NCBI GenBank assembly: GCA_035556655.1
Contig: DATMFW010000053.1
Coordinates: 1 to 31,257 of the forward strand
Source of the DNA: JBDSKH01 sp035556655
GTDB lineage: Bacteria > Actinomycetota > Actinomycetes > Actinomycetales > Microbacteriaceae
DNA: 31,257 nt
Reading direction: 5' to 3'
The position numbers and the translations under genes were made by a program. The notes under the pieces were generated by a model, which did not search any database, was not told the origin of the DNA, and saw nothing but the letters and a program-made list of their open reading frames with translations. Below, piece by piece: positions 1 to 7,829 of this stretch. How positions within the stretch are numbered: the stretch's first letter is position 1; the number at the start of each line of letters is the position of its first letter.

Positions 1-326
1 CTGACGCGCGCCCGTGGGTATCTCATGCGCGGGAAGAAGAATCCGGGCACCGAGAGGCAGCCCTCGTCGACGAGCTCGGGTTCGCCCTCGACCTCGAGCA
101 CCGGGTTGAGCACGTAGCCGATCACGTCGTCGACGTTGTAGCTGAACGCGCGCAGCCCCACACCGATCTGCGGGGCGGCGACGCCGGCGCGGCCGGGCGG
201 GGTGACGGTGTCGACCAGGTCCTCGACCAGGGCCGCGATGCGCGGGTCACCGGGGGGCGCGGTCACCGGATCCGAGACGGAGCGCAACACCGGGTCGCCG
301 AAGAGCCGGATCTGGCGTTCGGTCAT
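1..326 (-). CDS. def: Peptide deformylase, N-terminal part (cut by window edge)
   Basis: Removes the formyl group from the N-terminal methionine of nascent proteins in the cytoplasm, using a metal ion. The readable part (about 108 residues) begins MTERQIRLFGDPVLRSVSDP. It holds motif I (GVAAPQIG) and motif II (EGCLSVPG) with the metal-binding Cys. Motif III (HEXDH) lies beyond the left edge. The ATG overlaps the stop codon of the upstream MinD-like gene as ATGA, so translation is probably coupled and the gene probably belongs to the pyc operon. The family call rests on two of three signature motifs and is secure. Whether it is the only def gene in the genome cannot be seen. Confidence 0.93.
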   Translation of the reverse strand, partial: MTERQIRLFGDPVLRSVSDPVTAPPGDPRIAALVEDLVDTVTPPGRAGVAAPQIGVGLRAFSYNVDDVIGYVLNPVLEVEGEPELVDEGCLSVPGFFFPRMRYPRARV

Positions 327-1357
327 GCGGCGCGACCCACGCGGGTCGAGGTCAGACCGTCCATGACGAGCGCCGCCAGGTCGCGCGCGGCATCCCGCGT
401 GTCCGGCCGCAGGGCCCCGTAGCGTGCGGGCGCACCGGCGACGAGCTCTTCGTCGTACGGGATGCGCACGACATCGCGCACCCGGGCCTGGAAGTGCGTC
501 TCGATGGCGTCGAGGCTCTCGTACCGGGTTCCCGGTGTGGCCGTGTCGATCGCGACGACGGTGTTGCCGGCGAGCTCGGCGAAGTCGTTCTGTTCGAGCC
601 AGGTGACGGTGTCGGATGCGGCGCGTGCCTGCACGGACGTGCCGCCGGATACGACGACCAGGGAATCCGCCTGCTGGAGCGCCTGCTGCACCGCGGGGTC
701 GAGCAGATTGCTCGAGGCATCGGTGAGCACGATGCCGTCGGCGGCCGCCGGATCGGAGGTGACCTCGAGCGCGCTGTGGGCGGGGTCCACCCGCGTGGCC
801 AGGTCGCCGCGATCGGGGTGCACGTCGAGTGCGACGATGCGGCCGGGACGGCCCTCGGCCAGCGCCATGCCCAGCAGGGCGGTCACCGTGGTCGCCCCGA
901 CGCCGCCCTGCCGGGCGAGCACGGGCACGTACCGGGCACCGTCGTGCACCGGCCGGGCGATGCGGGCGTCGAGTTGCTTGCGGTGCCGGACGGCGCGCGA
1001 GTCGCCGAGGTTCACCGCCGTCATGGTCAGGCCGTAGACGATCTCGGGCCAGACGCCTTCCGGCAGCGGGCGCCTCGAGGGCCGTAGCTCACCGGAGGGC
1101 TCGAAGCGCAGATCGGATCGGGCAGGCACCCAGCGCCGGGCATGACGGGACTGTGCACGCGGCTCGACCGGCAGCGGCGGATAGGCCGCGACGGCCTCGG
1201 CGGTGACCGCCTCGAGCGCCGCCTGCTCGTAGGCCTCGCCGGCCGCGATCGCGTGCTCGGGCACGATCTCGAACGACATGGTCGAGGTGGTCACCGCTGC
1301 GGGCGCCACGGGGATGTCGTCGAGCACGAACTCATCGAGGGGGATCTGATCAGCCAC
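323..1357 (-). CDS. MinD/ParA-like protein with degenerate Walker A
   Basis: A 344-residue protein. The first ~140 residues are acidic to Pro/Arg-rich and of low complexity. A SIMIBI (MinD/ParA) domain follows: a P-loop-like RQGGVGATT at residues 149-157, then IVALDVHPDRGDLATRV, a hydrophobic strand ending in TDASS, and the C-terminal PYDEELVAGAPARYGAL seen in actinobacterial MinD-like proteins. In canonical members the P-loop is KGGVGKT; here both lysines are replaced (Q150, A155), so strong ATP hydrolysis is doubtful. The GTG start lies 11 bases after the pyc stop with only a weak purine stretch, and the stop overlaps def. The partner process (division, secretion or other positioning) cannot be read from the sequence. 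Confidence 0.75.
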   Translation of the reverse strand: MADQIPLDEFVLDDIPVAPAAVTTSTMSFEIVPEHAIAAGEAYEQAALEAVTAEAVAAYPPLPVEPRAQSRHARRWVPARSDLRFEPSGELRPSRRPLPEGVWPEIVYGLTMTAVNLGDSRAVRHRKQLDARIARPVHDGARYVPVLARQGGVGATTVTALLGMALAEGRPGRIVALDVHPDRGDLATRVDPAHSALEVTSDPAAADGIVLTDASSNLLDPAVQQALQQADSLVVVSGGTSVQARAASDTVTWLEQNDFAELAGNTVVAIDTATPGTRYESLDAIETHFQARVRDVVRIPYDEELVAGAPARYGALRPDTRDAARDLAALVMDGLTSTRVGRAA

Positions 1358-1368
1358 GACCCACCAGC

Positions 1369-4300
1369 TTAAGAGCCGTCGCTGGGTGCCGACTGGATGA
1401 CGGCCAGCAGGTCCCCGGCGTCCACCTGCTGGGTCACCGGGATGGCGAGCCGCGCCACGGTGCCACCGACGGGGGTGGTGATCGCGGCCTCCATCTTCAT
1501 CGCCTCGATCGAGGCGATCTGCTGCCCGGGCTCGACGGTGTCGCCCTCGGCGATCTTCAGCGTCACGACCCCCGAGAACGGTGCCGCGACCTGCCCCGGC
1601 TGGGCCGGATCGGCCTTCTCGGCCGCCTTGCTCTGAACGGTCACCGACCGGTCGCGGATGAACACCGGCCGCAGCTGACCGTTGAGGGTCGTCATCACCG
1701 TGCGCATGCCCTTGTCGTCGGCCTCGCCGATGGCTTCGAGCCCGATGAACAGGCTGACTCCCGGCGCCATCTCGACGATGTGCTCGGCGCCGGGACGCAG
1801 CCCGTACAGGTAGTCGGGGGTGTCGAGGACCGACAGGTCGCCGTACTGCTCGCGGTGCTGCTGGAACGCCTGGGTGGGCGCCGGGAACAGCAGGCGGTTC
1901 AGCGTGGCGCGACGCACGGCGGGTTCACCCGCGAGGGCGGCGGCGTCCTCCTCGGCGAGCTCGGTGACACCGATGTTCACGGTGCGGCCGGCGAGCACCT
2001 TCTCGCGGAACGGCTCGGGCCAGCCGCCCGGCAGGTCGCCGAGTTCTCCGGCCATGAAGCCGATCACCGAATCCGGGATGTCGTATTTCTGCGGATTCTG
2101 CTCGAAGTCGGCGGGGTCGGCGTCCGCGGCGGCCAGGGCGAGCGCGAGATCGCCGACGACCTTCGAGGACGGCGTGACCTTCGGCGGCCGGCCGAGGATG
2201 TCGCTGGCTGCCGCGTAGAGGTTCTCGACGACCTCGAACCGGTCGCCGAGCCCGAGTGCGATCGCCTGCTGACGCAGGTTCGACAGCTGGCCGCCCGGGA
2301 TCTCATGCCGGTAGACCCGTCCGGTCGGACCGGGCAGCCCGGACTCGAACGGTTTGTACACCTTGCGCACGGCCTCCCAGTACGGCTCGAGGTCGCTCAC
2401 CGCCTGCAGTCCCAGACCGGTGTCGCGGTCGGTGTGCGCCGTCGCCGCGACGAGAGCCGAGAGGCTCGGCTGACTCGTCGTGCCGGCCATGGGGGCGGAT
2501 GCGGCATCCACCGCGTCGGCGCCTGCGCGGCTGGCCGCGAGCAGCGTCGCGAGCTGGCCACCGGCCGTGTCGTGCGTGTGGACGTGCACGGGGAGATCGA
2601 AGCGCTCGCGCAAGGCGGCGACCAGCTTCTCGGCGGCGGCGGCCCGCAGCAACCCGGCCATGTCCTTGATGGCGAGCACGTGGGCGCCGGCCTGCACCAT
2701 CTGCTCGGCGAGCCGCAGGTAGTAGTCGAGCGTGTAGAGGTCCTCCGCCGGGTTCAGCAGGTCACCGGTGTAGCACAGCGCGACCTCGGCGACGGCGGTT
2801 CCGGTGGCCAGCACCGCATCCACGGCCGGCCGCAGCTGGTCGACGTCGTTCAGGGCGTCGAAGATGCGGAAGACGTCGACACCGGAGTCGGTCGCCTCGC
2901 GGACGAAGGCATCCGTCACCGCCGTCGGGTACGGGGTGTAGCCCACCGTGTTGCGCCCGCGCAGCAGCATCTGGATCGCGATGTTGGGCAGCGCCTCGCG
3001 CATGGCGGCGAGACGCTCCCACGGGTCCTCGCCGAGGAAGCGCAGTGCCACGTCGTAGGTCGCTCCGCCCCAGGCTTCGACGCTCAGCAGCTCGGGGGTG
3101 AGCCGCGCGACGTGAGGCAGCACGGCGATCAGGTCCTTGGTGCGCACCCGCGTCGCCAGCAGCGACTGGTGGGCGTCACGGAAAGTGGTGTCGGTGACCG
3201 CCAGCGGGGTCTGGGCACGCAGCGCCGCGGCCCAGCCGGCGGGGCCGAGCTCGAGCAGGCGCTGGCGCGATCCGGCGGGAGCGGGCGCGTCCAGGTCGAC
3301 CGAGGGCAGCTTGACGGCCGGATCGATCGCTCCGCCGCCATCGCCGTGCGGCTGGTTGACGGTGACGTCGGCCAGCCAGGTGACGATCTTGGTGCCGCGG
3401 TCCTTCGACGGATGGCCGCGCACCAGCCACGGCCGCTCCTCGATGAAGCTGGTGCTGAGGTCGCCGGCCACGAAGTCGGGGTCCTCCAGCACCGCCTGCA
3501 GGAACGGGATGTTGGTGGTGACCCCGCGCAGCCGGAACTCGGCGAGCCCGCGGCGCGCCCGCCCCACGGCCGCGGCGAAGTCGCGACCGCGGCAGGTCAT
3601 CTTCACCAGCATCGAATCGAAGTGGGGGCTGACCTGCGCGCCGGCCGCGACGGTGCCGCCGTCGAGACGGATGCCGGCGCCGCCGGGCGAGCGGTACGTC
3701 GTGATCTTCCCGGTGTCGGGCCGGAACCCGGAGGCGGGGTCCTCGGTGGTGATCCGGCACTGCAGGGCGGCGCCGCGCAGGCGCAGGTCGTCCTGCTGCA
3801 GGCCGAGCTCGCGCAGGGTCTCGCCCGCGGCGATCCGCATCTGGGATTGCACGAGGTCGACGTCGGTGACCTCTTCGGTCACCGTGTGCTCCACCTGGAT
3901 GCGCGGGTTCATCTCGATGAACACGTGCTGGCCTGCCCGCTCCCCCGCGGTGTCGAGGAGGAACTCGACGGTCCCGGCGTTGACGTAGCCGATCGACTTC
4001 GCGAACGCCACGGCGTCGCGGTACATCGCCTGCCGGATGCCCTCGTCGAGGTTCGGGGCGGGCGCGATCTCGACGACCTTCTGATGACGGCGCTGAACCG
4101 AGCAGTCGCGCTCGAACAGGTGCACGGTCTCGCCGCTCGCGTCGGCGAGGATCTGCACCTCGATGTGACGCGGGCGCACGACGGCCTGCTCGATGAACAT
4201 CCGGGGGTCGCCGAATGCACTGTCCGCCTCGCGCATGGCGGCCTCGAGCGCCTCGCGCAGGTCGGCGGGATCGTCGACCCGCCGCATCCCGCGACCGCCA

Positions 4301-4788
4301 CCTCCGGCGACCGCCTTCGCGAACACCGGGAAACCGATCTCGTCGGCGCCACGCAGCAACTCGTCGATGTCGCTGGTCGCCGGGGTGGATCTCAGCACCG
4401 GCACGCCGGCCGCGATGGCGTGCTCCTTCGCGGTGACCTTGTTGCCCGCCATCTCCAGCACGCTGCTGCCCGGACCGATGAAGGTGATGCCGTTCTCGGC
4501 GGCCGCCTGGGCCAGGTCGGGGTTCTCGGAGAGGAAACCGTAGCCGGGATAGATCGCGTCGGCACCGCTCTCTTTCGCGACGCGGATGATCTCGGCGACG
4601 TCGAGGTAGGCCCGGACGGGGTGACCCTCCTCGCCGATCAGATACGCCTCGTCGGCCTTCAGCCGGTGCAGCGAGTTGCGATCTTCGTAGGGGTAGACGG
4701 CGACGGTCTGCGCCCCCAGCTCGTACGCGGCGCGGAAGGCACGGATCGCGATCTCACCACGGTTGGCCACCAGGATCTTGCGGAACAA
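1369..4788 (-). CDS. pyc: Pyruvate carboxylase
   Basis: Biotin-dependent carboxylation of pyruvate to oxaloacetate, the anaplerotic feed to the TCA cycle. At 1139 residues it has the full single-chain length. Domains in order: biotin carboxylase (1 to ~450, starting FRKILVANRGEIAIRAFRAA, with the ATP-grasp glycine loop GGGGRGMR), HMGL-like carboxyltransferase (~530-800, with DTTFRDAHQSLLATR), a linking allosteric/tetramerisation region, and a C-terminal biotinyl domain with EAMKM, where Lys ~1098 should carry biotin. The start is TTG at 4788, chosen because AGAGGA lies 6 bases upstream and the family N-terminus begins exactly there. It is the first gene of a likely operon with the MinD-like gene and def. 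A possible -10 (TAGTCT, 4831-4836) lies between this gene and the divergent parA. Confidence 0.97.
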   Translation of the reverse strand: MFRKILVANRGEIAIRAFRAAYELGAQTVAVYPYEDRNSLHRLKADEAYLIGEEGHPVRAYLDVAEIIRVAKESGADAIYPGYGFLSENPDLAQAAAENGITFIGPGSSVLEMAGNKVTAKEHAIAAGVPVLRSTPATSDIDELLRGADEIGFPVFAKAVAGGGGRGMRRVDDPADLREALEAAMREADSAFGDPRMFIEQAVVRPRHIEVQILADASGETVHLFERDCSVQRRHQKVVEIAPAPNLDEGIRQAMYRDAVAFAKSIGYVNAGTVEFLLDTAGERAGQHVFIEMNPRIQVEHTVTEEVTDVDLVQSQMRIAAGETLRELGLQQDDLRLRGAALQCRITTEDPASGFRPDTGKITTYRSPGGAGIRLDGGTVAAGAQVSPHFDSMLVKMTCRGRDFAAAVGRARRGLAEFRLRGVTTNIPFLQAVLEDPDFVAGDLSTSFIEERPWLVRGHPSKDRGTKIVTWLADVTVNQPHGDGGGAIDPAVKLPSVDLDAPAPAGSRQRLLELGPAGWAAALRAQTPLAVTDTTFRDAHQSLLATRVRTKDLIAVLPHVARLTPELLSVEAWGGATYDVALRFLGEDPWERLAAMREALPNIAIQMLLRGRNTVGYTPYPTAVTDAFVREATDSGVDVFRIFDALNDVDQLRPAVDAVLATGTAVAEVALCYTGDLLNPAEDLYTLDYYLRLAEQMVQAGAHVLAIKDMAGLLRAAAAEKLVAALRERFDLPVHVHTHDTAGGQLATLLAASRAGADAVDAASAPMAGTTSQPSLSALVAATAHTDRDTGLGLQAVSDLEPYWEAVRKVYKPFESGLPGPTGRVYRHEIPGGQLSNLRQQAIALGLGDRFEVVENLYAAASDILGRPPKVTPSSKVVGDLALALAAADADPADFEQNPQKYDIPDSVIGFMAGELGDLPGGWPEPFREKVLAGRTVNIGVTELAEEDAAALAGEPAVRRATLNRLLFPAPTQAFQQHREQYGDLSVLDTPDYLYGLRPGAEHIVEMAPGVSLFIGLEAIGEADDKGMRTVMTTLNGQLRPVFIRDRSVTVQSKAAEKADPAQPGQVAAPFSGVVTLKIAEGDTVEPGQQIASIEAMKMEAAITTPVGGTVARLAIPVTQQVDAGDLLAVIQSAPSDGS

Positions 4789-4830
4789 GCGGGGTCCTCT
4801 CGAGCGGGGTGGCGTGGGTTGGGTTCTCTC

Positions 4831-4857
4831 AGACTAGTGACGGTAGGCTCCCTACTC
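4831..4857. promoter_or_regulatory. Divergent promoter region between pyc and parA
   Basis: For parA, TAGGCT at 4844-4849 lies 8 bases before the GTG at 4858, implying a leaderless or near-leaderless mRNA. For pyc, TAGTCT on the minus strand (4831-4836) would give a ~35-base leader carrying the AGAGGA ribosome binding site. The two -10 candidates lie within 20 bp, so the promoters could compete. No clear -35 was identified for either. Confidence 0.45.
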
Positions 4858-5913
4858 GTGCATGTGCTCAGCGTGAGCTCCCTCAAGGGTGGCGTGGGGA
4901 AGACCACGGTCACGCTCGGCCTGGCATCCGCGGCATTCGCGAAGGGCATCTCGACCCTCGTGGTCGACCTCGACCCCCAGTCCGACGTCTCCACCGGCAT
5001 GGACATCGCCGTCGCCGGTCACCTCAACGTCGCGGATGTCCTGGCGTCCCCGAAAGAGAAGATCGTCCGGTCAGCGGTCGCCCCGAGCGGCTGGACGAAG
5101 AGCCACCGCGGCACCGTCGACGTGCTGATCGGGTCGCCGTCGGCGATCAACTTCGACGGGCCGCACCCCAGCATCCGCGACATCTGGAAGCTCGAGGAGG
5201 CGCTGGCCCACGTCGAGAAGGACTACGAGCTGGTGCTCATCGACTGCGCCCCGTCGCTGAACGCGCTGACCCGCACGGCGTGGGCGGCATCCGATCGGGT
5301 GGCCGTGGTGACCGAACCCGGTCTGTTCTCGGTGGCCGCGGCCGACCGCGCGCTGCGGGCGATCGAAGAGATCCGGCGCGGACTCTCGCCCCGGCTGCAG
5401 CCGCTCGGCATCATCGTCAACCGTGCACGCGTGCAGTCCCTCGAGCATCAGTTCCGCATCAAAGAACTGCGCGACATGTTCGGCCCCCTCGTGCTCTCAC
5501 CTCAGCTGCCCGAGCGCACGTCGCTGCAGCAGGCCCAGGGCGCCGCGAAGCCGCTGCACGTCTGGCCAGGCGAGAGCGCGCAGGAGATGGCGCGCAACTT
5601 CGACCAACTGCTGGATCGCGTGCTGCGCACCGCCAAGCTCGCCGAGGACCCGGAGGCCGCGCTGAGCGGCGAGCTTCCGGTGGTGCTGGCGGAGCAGCCG
5701 CTTCAGCAGCCGCCGATCGCCCAGCCGCCGATGGCACAGCCGCCGATCGCCCAGCCCCCGGTAGCACAGCCCCCGGTGCAGCCCGCACCCCCGGCGCAGC
5801 AGCCGCCGTTGGCGCAGCCCCAGCCGCCCGCGCAGCAGCCCCCCGCGCCGCAGGGTCCCGCCCAGCCGGGCATCGGCGTTCCGGGGTTCGACTTCCCGGC
5901 GCCGCAGCAGTAG
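4858..5913 (+). CDS. Orphan ParA-family ATPase with Pro/Gln-rich tail
   Basis: A 351-residue ParA/MinD-type ATPase. The deviant Walker A LKGGVGKTTVTLGLA is near residue 10, Walker A' is VVDLDPQSDVSTG and Walker B is LVLIDCAPSLNALTR, so the ATPase core looks intact. The last ~75 residues are a Pro/Gln/Ala-rich tail with about five AQPPx pentapeptides encoded by an imperfect 15-bp tandem repeat. No parB follows; the next gene is convergent. It resembles stand-alone actinobacterial ParA-like proteins (the corynebacterial PldP type), which act in division or cargo positioning rather than chromosome segregation, but orthology was not tested. The GTG start follows TAGGCT by 8 bases; longer upstream in-frame readings are antisense to pyc. 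Confidence 0.85.
   Translation: MHVLSVSSLKGGVGKTTVTLGLASAAFAKGISTLVVDLDPQSDVSTGMDIAVAGHLNVADVLASPKEKIVRSAVAPSGWTKSHRGTVDVLIGSPSAINFDGPHPSIRDIWKLEEALAHVEKDYELVLIDCAPSLNALTRTAWAASDRVAVVTEPGLFSVAAADRALRAIEEIRRGLSPRLQPLGIIVNRARVQSLEHQFRIKELRDMFGPLVLSPQLPERTSLQQAQGAAKPLHVWPGESAQEMARNFDQLLDRVLRTAKLAEDPEAALSGELPVVLAEQPLQQPPIAQPPMAQPPIAQPPVAQPPVQPAPPAQQPPLAQPQPPAQQPPAPQGPAQPGIGVPGFDFPAPQQ
5697..5780 (+). repeat. 15-bp tandem repeat coding for AQPPx units
   Basis: Inside the 3' end of the ParA gene, about five imperfect copies of a 15-bp unit (consensus cagccgccgatcgcc) run in frame and encode QPPIA / QPPMA / QPPVA. Such a run could vary in copy number by slippage without breaking the reading frame. 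Downstream sequence continues Pro/Gln-rich but less regular. Confidence 0.7.
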
Positions 5914-5919
5914 GTCTCG

Positions 5920-6489
5920 CTAGGACGCGGCGCGTGCCGCGCGGCGCGCGGCGAGTTCGTCGCTCGGGTCCTCCGACGCGACGGAGTCGAGTTCGACGAG
6001 CGAGGACTCCACCTCACGCAGGACCTTGCCGACGGCGATGCCGAACACGCCCTGCCCGCGGCTGACCAGGTCGATGACCTGCTCGTCGGAGGTGCAGAGA
6101 TAGACGCTGGCGCCATCGGACATCAGAGTCGTCTGGGCGAGGTCGTAGATGCCCGCCTCCCGCAGCTGATCGACGGCGACGCGGATCTGCTGCAGCGAGA
6201 TGCCGGTGTCGAGCAGTCGCTTCACGAGCTTGAGCACGAGGATGTCGCGGAACCCGTAGAGACGCTGCGACCCCGACCCGGCGGCCCCGCGGACGGTGGG
6301 CTCGACGAGCTGCGTGCGCGCCCAGTAGTCGAGCTGGCGGTAGCTGATCCCGGCGGCGCGGGCCGCGACGGCGCCCCGGTAGCCGGACTTGTCGTCGAGG
6401 TCGGGCATGCCGTCGGTGAAGAGCAGGCCGAGGTCGTACCGCGACTCCTCGTTGCGACTCACACGCCGTTCGGCCGGCACATCGCTCAT
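5920..6489 (-). CDS. MerR-type regulator, Rv1830 (ResR/McdR) homologue
   Basis: A 189-residue winged-helix MerR-like regulator. The core GYRGAVAARAAGISYRQLDY, followed by WARTQLVEPTVRGAAGSGSQ and RLYGFRDILVLKLVKRLLDT, matches mycobacterial Rv1830 closely from memory; that regulator is implicated in growth and division control. The C-terminal half, with GQGVFGIAVGKV, is also typical. The ATG has a strong GGAGGGG site 2 bases upstream. In mycobacteria the order is garA-ftsR-Rv1829-Rv1830; here the nuclease gene corresponding to Rv1829 is absent between ftsR and this gene. A perfect 15-bp palindrome lies 30 bases upstream of the start and may be an autoregulatory operator. It is convergent with parA, 6 bases apart. 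Confidence 0.88.
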   Translation of the reverse strand: MSDVPAERRVSRNEESRYDLGLLFTDGMPDLDDKSGYRGAVAARAAGISYRQLDYWARTQLVEPTVRGAAGSGSQRLYGFRDILVLKLVKRLLDTGISLQQIRVAVDQLREAGIYDLAQTTLMSDGASVYLCTSDEQVIDLVSRGQGVFGIAVGKVLREVESSLVELDSVASEDPSDELAARRAARAAS

Positions 6490-6518
6490 TACCCCTCCTC
6501 AGACGCGGAAGTTAACTC

Positions 6519-6533
6519 TCAACCTGAGGTTGA
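6519..6533. promoter_or_regulatory. Palindromic operator candidate upstream of the Rv1830 homologue
   Basis: TCAACCTGAGGTTGA is a perfect inverted repeat (7-bp arms, 1-bp centre). Read on the minus strand it sits between a weak -35-like GTCAGC and TTAACT as a possible -10, about 19 bases apart. Promoters acted on by MerR-type regulators typically have such a 19-20 bp spacer with a central palindrome. Inference: site for this MerR-type regulator or for FtsR. Confidence 0.5.
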
Positions 6534-6575
6534 AGCTGACACTTCTCGTGCGGTCACCACGGTACCCGCCGCGCT

Positions 6576-6597
6576 CCGGATGCACCATGACATCCGG
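6576..6597 (-). terminator. Hairpin after ftsR (possible terminator)
   Basis: CCGGATG and CATCCGG form a perfect 7-bp stem around an 8-base loop in the gap after the ftsR stop codon. There is no U tract, which is common for actinobacterial terminators, so it may end the pgsA-garA-ftsR transcript or stabilise its 3' end. Confidence 0.4.
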
Positions 6598-6622
6598 GCG
6601 TGTCGTCGCGTGATTTTCCCGC

Positions 6623-7336
6623 CTACGGTTTGCCCAGAGCCGAGTTGCCCAGTGCCGAGCGGATGAGGCTCGACCGCACCACCTCGAGCTGCCCGGCGAT
6701 CTCCCGTGCCATCTCGACCGCACGCGCCCGGCTCGCGGCGTCCTTGCGCCGCGACACCGGGATCAAGGCGCTCTCGATGAGACCGAGTTCTCGCTCGGCC
6801 GAGGCGCGGAAGCCGCGCAGGTGCCGCGGCTCGATCCCCGAGCGCTGCAACTCGACGAGGGCCCGCAACACGGCGAGCGTGTCCTCCCCGAAGTGGTCGG
6901 CGGCCACGATGAGCGAGGCGCTCACCGCATCGTTGAGCAGCAGCGGCGTGGCACCGGCCTCTTTGATCAGCTCGTCGCGCGTCAGGCGCCGGTCGCTCGG
7001 CAGCATCGACGGTGCCGCGACGGTCGCACCGCCCGGAAGCACCGGCTCGCGCCCGGCATCGAGGTCGTCGAGGTAACCGCGGATCACCTTCAGCGGCAGG
7101 TAGTAGTCGCGCTGCATCGAGAGCACGAACCGCAACCGTTCCAGATCGGTCGGCGAGAACTTGCGGTACCCCGACTCGGTGCGCGACGGGGCGATCAGCT
7201 GCCGCTCCTCCAGGAAGCGCAGCTTCGACGGGGACAGGTCGGGGAACTCCGGGCTCAGGCGCGCCAGAACCTGCCCGATGCTCAGAAGCTGCGGGGAGCC
7301 GCCCGGCGCCCTCGCCGGAAGCGCTGCACCTGCCAT
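6623..7336 (-). CDS. ftsR: FtsR, MerR-family regulator of cell division
   Basis: About 237 residues, homologous to Rv1828/FtsR, which in corynebacteria activates ftsZ. The N-terminal winged helix reads SIGQVLARLSPEFPDLSPSK then LRFLEERQLIAPSRTESGYR; LRFVLSMQRDYYLPLKVIR is the conserved region after the wing. The C-terminal half is helical with DELIKEAGA and may bind an unknown ligand or dimerise. The ATG at 7336 overlaps the garA stop in a TGATG arrangement, so translation is coupled to GarA. A TTG one codon upstream would also be in frame but is less likely. Position between garA and the Rv1830 homologue supports the assignment strongly. Confidence 0.92.
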   Translation of the reverse strand: MAGAALPARAPGGSPQLLSIGQVLARLSPEFPDLSPSKLRFLEERQLIAPSRTESGYRKFSPTDLERLRFVLSMQRDYYLPLKVIRGYLDDLDAGREPVLPGGATVAAPSMLPSDRRLTRDELIKEAGATPLLLNDAVSASLIVAADHFGEDTLAVLRALVELQRSGIEPRHLRGFRASAERELGLIESALIPVSRRKDAASRARAVEMAREIAGQLEVVRSSLIRSALGNSALGKP

Positions 7337-7818
7337 CAACGACTCTGCGCGGCGAGATCGTGGCGCGACGCGTAGAACGTGAGGCGGAACTTGCCCACCT
7401 GCACCTCGGCACCGTCGGAGAGCAGGGCGGATTCGATGCGGACGCCGTCGAAATAGGTGCCGTTCATCGAACCCAGGTCACGGACCTGGAAGGCGGTGCC
7501 GACACGGACGAACTCCGCGTGCCGGCGAGAGACGGTGACGTCGTCGAGGAAGATGTCGGCGTCCGGGTGGCGACCGGCGACGGTGAGGTCGGCATCCAGC
7601 AGGAAGCGGGCGCCGATGTTCGGGCCGCGTCGCACGATCAGGATGGCCGAGCCCGAGGGCAGGGCGCCGATCGACTCCTGCTCCTCCGGAGAGATCCCGG
7701 CCTCCATCGCCGCGAGCTGGGCGACGAAGTCGTCGGTGAAGTGCGCCGTCGTATCACCCGATGCGAACCCGCCGGCTCGTGCATCGTCGGTGGCGGACTC
7801 ATCCCCGGCGTCGACCAT
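7336..7818 (-). CDS. garA: FHA-domain regulator GarA/OdhI
   Basis: A 160-residue cytoplasmic forkhead-associated protein. In actinobacteria GarA/OdhI inhibits the 2-oxoglutarate dehydrogenase complex and adjusts glutamate metabolism until phosphorylated by PknG/PknB-type kinases. The FHA domain spans ~60-150 with GRHPDADIFLDDVTVSRRHA and DLGSMNGTYFDGVRI. The N-terminal phospho-switch is recognisable as DTTAHFTDDF (T23, T24), aligned with the ETTSVF motif of the family; the residue after the Thr pair is Ala instead of Ser. A GGGAGG site lies 5 bases before the ATG. Proximity to pyc (oxaloacetate supply) is notable but is not evidence of joint control. Confidence 0.93.
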   Translation of the reverse strand: MVDAGDESATDDARAGGFASGDTTAHFTDDFVAQLAAMEAGISPEEQESIGALPSGSAILIVRRGPNIGARFLLDADLTVAGRHPDADIFLDDVTVSRRHAEFVRVGTAFQVRDLGSMNGTYFDGVRIESALLSDGAEVQVGKFRLTFYASRHDLAAQSR

Positions 7819-7829
7819 CGTGACCTCCC

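Noticed and set aside
1780..4857. Very long plus-strand open frame running into parA (would give a 1377-residue protein)
   Set aside because: It is antisense to pyc, which has clear catalytic motifs along its full length. High-GC codon structure opens this frame. ParA homology begins at the GTG at 4858.
4858..5913. Chromosomal parAB segregation locus
   Set aside because: No parB or parS-like 16-bp palindromes are adjacent; the next gene is a convergent MerR-type regulator.
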